A stretch of DNA of 64,000 nt. Origin: Pleomorphomonas sp. PLEO. Lineage in GTDB: Bacteria > Pseudomonadota > Alphaproteobacteria > Rhizobiales > Pleomorphomonadaceae. Each line of letters starts with the position of its first letter. Within the stretch, counting starts at the first letter, position 1. The position numbers and the translations under genes are program-made. Below are positions 59,367 through 64,000 of this stretch, piece by piece. The notes under the pieces are model-generated. The model was not told the origin of the DNA and did not search any database. It saw only the letters and a program-made list of their open reading frames with translations. The stretch is from the NCBI RefSeq assembly GCF_041320595.1, contig NZ_CP166625.1, positions 248,001 to 312,000 on the forward strand, in the 5' to 3' direction.

Positions 59367-62300
59367 ATGCGCACCCTTGGAATTCTCCTTGCGTCATCAG
59401 CCCTAGTTTTCGCTGCAAACGGGTTTGCGCAACAGAGCACCGCTGGGATATCCCAAATTGATATCAAGGCGCTGACCGACACAATCAAGTCGTCCCCTGC
59501 GTCGCCAGATGCAAAGGCTGCAATGGAACAGCTTCAGCAAGCCGCAGACAGCGGCAACGCTAGCGCGCTCTATCAGCTCGGCGATCTCTATACCCGTGGC
59601 GGTGCAATTCCCGTAGACGGAACGAAGGCAGTCGAGCTCCTGCAGAAGTCGGCAGACGCCGGCAATGCCTCTGCCTATGTTCGCCTGGGCGAACTTTATC
59701 GCGACGGTACCGTGGTGGCCGCCGACAGTGCCAAAGCTGCCGAATTGTTCCAGAAGGCGGCTGATGCGGGTATTTCCTCAGGAAAGCTCAGTCTTGGCCT
59801 TATGATGGCCAAGGGACAAGGCATTCCCGCCGATGCCGAGAAGGGACTTGCCCTCGTTCAAGAGGTTGCCGACAGCGGCAACGCCGGTGCGCTCTATCAG
59901 CTCGGCGATCTCTACACCCGTGGCGGTGCAATTCCCGTAGACGGAACGAAGGCAGTCGAGCTCCTGCAGAAGTCGGCGGACGCCGGCAACGCAGCGGCCT
60001 ATGTTCGCCTGGGCGAACTTTATCGCGACGGTACCGTGGTGGCCGCCGACAGTGCCAAAGCTGCCGAATTGTTCCAGAAGGCGGCTGATGCGGGCATTTC
60101 CTCAGGAAAGCTCAGTCTTGGCCTTATGCTAGCCAAGGGACAAGGCATTCCCGCCGACATCGAGAAGGGGCTGGCCCTCGTTCAAGAGGTTGCCGACAGC
60201 GGCAACGCAGGTGCGCTTTATCAGCTCGGCGATCTCTATACCCGTGGCGGTTCAGTTCCCGTGGATGGAGCTAAGGCAGTCGAGCTCCTGCAGAAGTCGG
60301 CGGACGCCGGCAACGCAGCGGCCTATGTTCGCCTGGGCGAACTTTATCGCGACGGTACCGTGGTGGCCGCCGACAGTGCCAAAGCTGCCGAATTGTTCCA
60401 GAAGGCGGCTGATGCGGGTATTTCCTCAGGAAAGCTCAGTCTTGGCCTTATGCTAGCCAAGGGACAAGGCATTCCCGCCGACATCGAGAAGGGACTGGCC
60501 CTCGTTCAAGAGGTTGCCGACAGCGGCAACGCCGGTGCGCTTTATCAGCTCGGCGATCTCTACACCCGTGGCGGTGCAATTCCCGTAGACGGAACGAAGG
60601 CAGTCGAGCTCCTGCAGAAGTCGGCAGACGCCGGCAATGCCTCTGCCTATGTTCGCCTGGGCGAACTTTATCGCGACGGTACCGTGGTGGCCGCCGACAG
60701 TGCCAAAGCTGCCGAATTGTTCCAGAAGGCGGCTGATGCGAGTATTTCCTCAGGAAAGCTCAGTCTTGGCCTTATGATGGCCAAGGGACAAGGCATTCCC
60801 GCCGACATCGAGAAGGGGCTGGCCCTCGTTCAAGAGGTTGCCGACAGCGGCAACGCAGGTGCGCTCTATCAGCTCGGCGATCTCTATACCCGTGGCGGTG
60901 CAATTCCCGTAGACGGAACGAAGGCAGTCGAGCTCCTGCAGAAGTCGGCAGACGCCGGCAATGCCTCTGCCTATGTTCGCCTGGGCGAACTTTATCGCGA
61001 CGGTACCGTGGTGGCCGCCGACAGTGCCAAAGCTGCCGAATTGTTCCAGAAGGCGGCTGATGCGGGTATTTCCTCAGGAAAGCTCAGTCTTGGCCTTATG
61101 ATGGCCAAGGGACAAGGCATTCCCGCCGATGCCGAGAAGGGACTTGCCCTCGTTCAAGAGGTTGCCGACAGCGGCAACGCCGGTGCGCTCTATCAGCTCG
61201 GCGATCTCTACACCCGTGGCGGTGCAATTCCCGTAGACGGAACGAAGGCAGTCGAGCTCCTGCAGAAGTCGGCGGACGCCGGCAACGCAGCGGCCTATGT
61301 TCGCCTGGGCGAACTTTATCGCGACGGTACCGTGGTGGCCGCCGATGGTGCCAAGGCAGCCGAGTTGTTCCAGAAGGCCGCCGACGCAGGATCAAAGGCA
61401 TCCTTTGTGAGCCTCGCCGATGCGGCCTTTCAAGGTATCGGCCAACCGCGTGATGCCGACAAGGCCGTGGCTCTCCTGGAGGAAGGTATTTCGCAGGGAG
61501 ATACCGGCTCGATCCTTAAGCTTGCCGACGTTCTCTACAATGGCGAGTACGTCAAGACAGATCCAGAACGAGCCGTGCAGCTCTATCGGCAAGCCACCGA
61601 CCAGGGAAATACCGCGGCGCGGTATCAGCTTGCCATGATCTACCGCGATGGCGGCAGGGGCATTCCCAGCAATTCCAAGCAAGCCATTAGCCTGCTGCAG
61701 CAGAACGCCGATGCCGGCCACGCACAGAGCCTTTTGGCACTGGCAGATGGGCATATCAACAAGCGGTTCGGTTCCTTGTCGAACGCCAAGCTGGGTCTCG
61801 CAGCACTCGATAAGGCGCTAGCGCTCAAGGTCGATGGAGCCGCGCCAGCTCTTGCTAACGTTTATATCTACGGCCAAGGCGGACTTGCCAAAGCGCCCAA
61901 GAAGGGCATTAAAATCCTGACGGATGCGGCGGAGAGTGGAAACCGCCAAGCAGCTCGGACCCTTGTCGCTATTTATAGGACCGGTCGCGGCGACCTGATT
62001 CGGAAATCTCCCACTACTGCGGCTCACTTGCTAGACCGTTACTCGGCTCTCTATGATCCGAACAGCCTATTGCAGGAAAAGCTGCTAATCGAGGCGGCGA
62101 CCGCCACGGGACCGAAGGACTACATCAAACTAGCGAAGCTGGTGTGGGATGCACCAGTATCAATGCAGTCTGGACTCCTTAATGGCATGCGTTGGACTAA
62201 TGAAAACGCCTTCGTCTACGTGCTTCAGGCTAAGATGAAATCAGGCGGGCTATATAACGGCCCCCTCAACGGCCTTCTTACGTCGGCGACTATTAAATCC

Positions 62301-62405
62301 TTGGCTGCTCTTTGCGACCAGGGTCCGGCGGGTGATCGCTGCCGACTGGGGCCCTTAAGCAATGGGGCCGTTCGCGTCCTTTCAATTCGAGCCACAGGTA
62401 TGTGA
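59367..62405 (+). CDS. Large secreted Sel1-repeat protein
   Basis: A 1,012-residue protein with a signal peptide (MRTLGILLASSALVFAANGF). From about residue 50 it is made of 36-residue Sel1-like repeats (AxYQLGDLYTRGG, AAYVRLGELYRDGT, GKLSLGLMMAKGQGI), grouped in nearly identical 108-residue triplets. After about residue 675 the repeats become diverged. The C-terminus (VYVLQAKMKSGGLYNGPLNG) resembles a peptidoglycan-binding domain and has two Cys that could form a disulfide. Relatives include ExoR and PodJ-type periplasmic proteins, which mediate protein contacts. Function here is unknown. Flanked by mobile DNA on both sides. Confidence 0.85.
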   Translation: MRTLGILLASSALVFAANGFAQQSTAGISQIDIKALTDTIKSSPASPDAKAAMEQLQQAADSGNASALYQLGDLYTRGGAIPVDGTKAVELLQKSADAGNASAYVRLGELYRDGTVVAADSAKAAELFQKAADAGISSGKLSLGLMMAKGQGIPADAEKGLALVQEVADSGNAGALYQLGDLYTRGGAIPVDGTKAVELLQKSADAGNAAAYVRLGELYRDGTVVAADSAKAAELFQKAADAGISSGKLSLGLMLAKGQGIPADIEKGLALVQEVADSGNAGALYQLGDLYTRGGSVPVDGAKAVELLQKSADAGNAAAYVRLGELYRDGTVVAADSAKAAELFQKAADAGISSGKLSLGLMLAKGQGIPADIEKGLALVQEVADSGNAGALYQLGDLYTRGGAIPVDGTKAVELLQKSADAGNASAYVRLGELYRDGTVVAADSAKAAELFQKAADASISSGKLSLGLMMAKGQGIPADIEKGLALVQEVADSGNAGALYQLGDLYTRGGAIPVDGTKAVELLQKSADAGNASAYVRLGELYRDGTVVAADSAKAAELFQKAADAGISSGKLSLGLMMAKGQGIPADAEKGLALVQEVADSGNAGALYQLGDLYTRGGAIPVDGTKAVELLQKSADAGNAAAYVRLGELYRDGTVVAADGAKAAELFQKAADAGSKASFVSLADAAFQGIGQPRDADKAVALLEEGISQGDTGSILKLADVLYNGEYVKTDPERAVQLYRQATDQGNTAARYQLAMIYRDGGRGIPSNSKQAISLLQQNADAGHAQSLLALADGHINKRFGSLSNAKLGLAALDKALALKVDGAAPALANVYIYGQGGLAKAPKKGIKILTDAAESGNRQAARTLVAIYRTGRGDLIRKSPTTAAHLLDRYSALYDPNSLLQEKLLIEAATATGPKDYIKLAKLVWDAPVSMQSGLLNGMRWTNENAFVYVLQAKMKSGGLYNGPLNGLLTSATIKSLAALCDQGPAGDRCRLGPLSNGAVRVLSIRATGM
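59550..61385 (+). repeat. Tandem 324-bp coding repeats (5.7 copies)
   Basis: Units start at 59550, 59874, 60198, 60522, 60846 and 61170, each 324 bp (three Sel1 repeats); the last is cut to about 216 bp before diverging. Copies differ at only a few positions (for example A/S at the ASAY/AAAY site, MM/ML in LGLM, DAEKG/DIEKG), including at synonymous sites. Confidence 0.95.
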
Positions 62406-62524
62406 AGTCGCAACAATCTAACACAGCATGAATGAGACACGCCATGGCTTGGTCCGCGCGATAATCTTCTGCTATACTTATCGATGGTGCAGCGCTTCGA
62501 TCATCTCCAAAACGAAGGCCTCAT

Positions 62525-62773
62525 GTAACCGTCCGGTGGGGGAGCCTTTGTGATTTCGGATTTCTCGGCTTAGTTACGGAATTAAATAGGTAATTAATTC
62601 TGTAACTTGGGTGAGAGATGACGCGGGTGGAGATTTTGACGGGGCGGGAGCGCCGCCGCTCCTGGTCGAGCGAGGAGAAGCTGGCGATCCTTTCGGAAGT
62701 GGCGTCCGGCGAGGGGATGGTCGCCGAGATCGCCCGGCGCCACGATATCCTGGCACCTCAGATTTATGCCTGG
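62525..62773 (+). mobile_element. IS66-family left-end fragment
   Basis: GTAACCGTCCGGTGGGG at 62525 resembles the terminal repeat of IS66-family elements (GTAAGCG-type). It is followed by the start of an IS66-type small gene that breaks off at 62773, where the IS3-family element begins. The bases 62517-62524 would be its 8-bp target duplication if the other end can be found. Confidence 0.5.
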
Positions 62774-62776
62774 TGA
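62618..62776 (+). pseudogene. IS66-type TnpA fragment cut by IS3 insertion
   Basis: A 52-residue frame (MTRVEILTGRERRRSWSSEE...) matching the start of the IS66 accessory protein TnpA, with the helix-turn-helix AEIARRHDILAPQIYAW. Translation stops at TGA 62774-62776, which is the first three bases of the IS3-family end. Not functional as it stands. Confidence 0.7.
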
Positions 62777-62837
62777 CATTGCCCCTTGCGCCTAATCCAG
62801 TTTGAAGTTCGTTCTGGCCCATTGAGAGGACCAGGAC

Positions 62838-63104
62838 ATGAGACGCAGTCGTTTCACCGAAGAGCAGATCATCGGCATCCTGAAGGAGCACGAGAGCGGC
62901 GTGCTTGCGGCACAGCTCTGCCACAGGCACGGCGTCAGCGACGCCAGCATTTACAAATGGAAAGCCAAGTACGGCGGCATGGATGTCAGCGAGGCCAAGC
63001 GGTTGAAGGCACTTGAGGACGAGAACGCCAAGCTGAAGCGAATGCTGGCCGAGGCCATGCTCGACAATGTCGCACTGAAAGATCTTCTGGAAAAGAAATG
63101 GTAG
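62838..63104 (+). CDS. IS3-family transposase OrfA
   Basis: An 88-residue protein: helix-turn-helix ([37 protein letters not shown]) followed by a leucine-zipper-like segment ([19 protein letters not shown]). It precedes orfB with a -1 frame overlap at GAAAAGAAATGG, the likely slip site for the OrfAB fusion. Confidence 0.92.
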   Translation: MRRSRFTEEQIIGILKEHESGVLAAQLCHRHGVSDASIYKWKAKYGGMDVSEAKRLKALEDENAKLKRMLAEAMLDNVALKDLLEKKW

Positions 63105-64000
63105 CGCCCGCTGCCGAGCGGAAGGCTGTCGCTCACCTGGTGGAGCACCACGGGATGAGCGAACGGCGGGCGTGTAAAGCCATCGGCTGTAGCCGCATGA
63201 CGGTGAGATACCTCTCTACCCGACCCGACGACCGGGACCTCCGGGAGCGTATGATCGCGCTTGCCCACGAGCGGCGTCCCTTCGGCTACCGACGCCTGCA
63301 CGTGTTGCTGCGCCGGGAGGGCTATGAGGTCAACTACAAGAAGTTGTTCCGCCTTTATCGGGAGGGGAAGCTGAAGGTGCGGCGGCGTGGTGGCCGGAAG
63401 CGGGCGATCGGCACACGGGCACCGATGCTGTTGCCGCTCGCCCCCAACGAACGCTGGAGTCTCGATTTTGTCTCGGACCAGTTCACCGATGGACGGCGAT
63501 TCCGCATCCTCACGGTTGTCGACGACTGCACGCGGGAATGCCTGAGGCTGTTGGCGGACACCTCACTGTCGGGTGTCCGTGTGGCTCGCGAGCTCGATCG
63601 GCTGATCGCCGAACGCGGCAAGCCGAAGATGATCGTCTCCGACAACGGCACCGAGTTCACCAGCAACGCCATCCTCACATGGGCAGAAGGCGCTGGCGTC
63701 GAATGGCACTACATTGCGCCGGGCAAGCCGATGCAGAACCGCTTCACCGAGAGCTTCAACGGCCGCCTTCGCGACGAGTTGCTAAACGAGACACTGTTCT
63801 CCTCGCTGGCCCACGCAAAAGCTGCGCTGGCGAATTGGAGGGCCGATTACAACACGTCTCGCCCGCATTCCCAGATCGACTGGTGTACGCCGTCCGAGTT
63901 TGCGGCTACCTTCCCATCCCGTCGGGCTCTGGCGCTCCGCCAAATGACAGCTCCGCGCCGACGCCCGACACCACCGTCCGTCAGGACAAAGCCAACGCCG
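63098..64000 (+). CDS. IS3-family transposase OrfB (partial)
   Basis: An integrase-type DDE catalytic subunit running off the window after 301 codons. N-terminal HTH_21 region [19 protein letters not shown]; catalytic residues Asp in WSLDFVSDQ, Asp in [12 protein letters not shown] and Glu in [15 protein letters not shown]. The C-terminal [13 protein letters not shown] is the family end, so only a few residues are missing. Confidence 0.92.
   Translation, partial: MVAPAAERKAVAHLVEHHGMSERRACKAIGCSRMTVRYLSTRPDDRDLRERMIALAHERRPFGYRRLHVLLRREGYEVNYKKLFRLYREGKLKVRRRGGRKRAIGTRAPMLLPLAPNERWSLDFVSDQFTDGRRFRILTVVDDCTRECLRLLADTSLSGVRVARELDRLIAERGKPKMIVSDNGTEFTSNAILTWAEGAGVEWHYIAPGKPMQNRFTESFNGRLRDELLNETLFSSLAHAKAALANWRADYNTSRPHSQIDWCTPSEFAATFPSRRALALRQMTAPRRRPTPPSVRTKPTP

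Larger units (their letters stand above)
62774..64000 (+). mobile_element. IS3-family (IS407-like) insertion sequence, right end outside window
   Basis: The left end is placed at TGACATTGCCCC, matching the TGA...GCCCC ends common in this group. It carries orfA and orfB with the usual -1 overlap. The right inverted repeat lies beyond 64000. Confidence 0.75.

Noticed and set aside
59550-61385. CRISPR-like periodic repeats
   Set aside because: The periodicity is a 324-bp in-frame coding repeat without unique spacers; it is a Sel1 protein array.

Overview
The window is a high-GC stretch from an alphaproteobacterium. The rhizobial-type sdhCD-A-DUF3052-sdhB order, the BacA-like ABC transporter, the NnrR-type denitrification box and the codon use all point to Hyphomicrobiales. 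A Pleomorphomonas-like genus is my guess, not something the sequence proves. Most genes are chromosomal metabolic operons. The last ~10 kb is accessory DNA with at least four insertion sequences and a tyrosine recombinase.

Layout. 1-3.6 kb: denitrification genes nosR (cut by the window edge), nnrS and a pseudoazurin gene, with a perfect NnrR-type box at -41.5 of the pseudoazurin promoter. 3.6-6.8 kb: AraC regulator and TonB siderophore receptor. 6.9-7.6 kb: YbaK and DUF1737. 7.8-14.1 kb: BacA-like ABC transporter and a translationally coupled GH3 / GH144-like / hydrolase set, probably for beta-1,2-glucan oligosaccharides. 14.2-18.3 kb: succinate dehydrogenase operon. 18.9-22.5 kb: degenerate low-molecular-weight phosphatase, tRNA-Ser(GGA) and a chemoreceptor. 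22.6-32.3 kb: an asparagine/aspartate/C4-dicarboxylate island (asparaginase, class I fumarase, aspartase, DctA-type carrier, DctB/DctD-type pair) with sigma-54 promoters and four copies of TTCGG-N4-CCGAA, the motif known for the Pseudomonas AauR activator. 32.4-37.3 kb: LacI regulator and ribose-type ABC transporter. 37.3-39.2 kb: GAF-GGDEF-EAL protein. 39.6-46.9 kb: AraC regulator, adenine deaminase and BMP-type nucleoside ABC transporter. 47.0-56.3 kb: amide/peptide operon (amiC-like sensor, ANTAR antiterminator, peptide-type ABC transporter, acetamidase/formamidase).

The most striking region is 53.2-56.3 kb. An IS110-family element sits inside the 5' end of the amiR-like ANTAR gene. Its non-coding left end folds into a bridge RNA in which all four guides can be read directly: two match the interrupted amiR target and two match the ends of the element. 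The amiC leader carries an intrinsic terminator just before the start codon, as expected for ANTAR antitermination, so the insertion should have altered control of the whole operon.

The right end holds an IS5-family element that split a pair of structured repeats, a XRE/tyrosine-recombinase pair, a secreted Sel1-repeat protein built from 5.7 near-identical 324-bp units, and an IS3-family element inserted into an IS66-type remnant.
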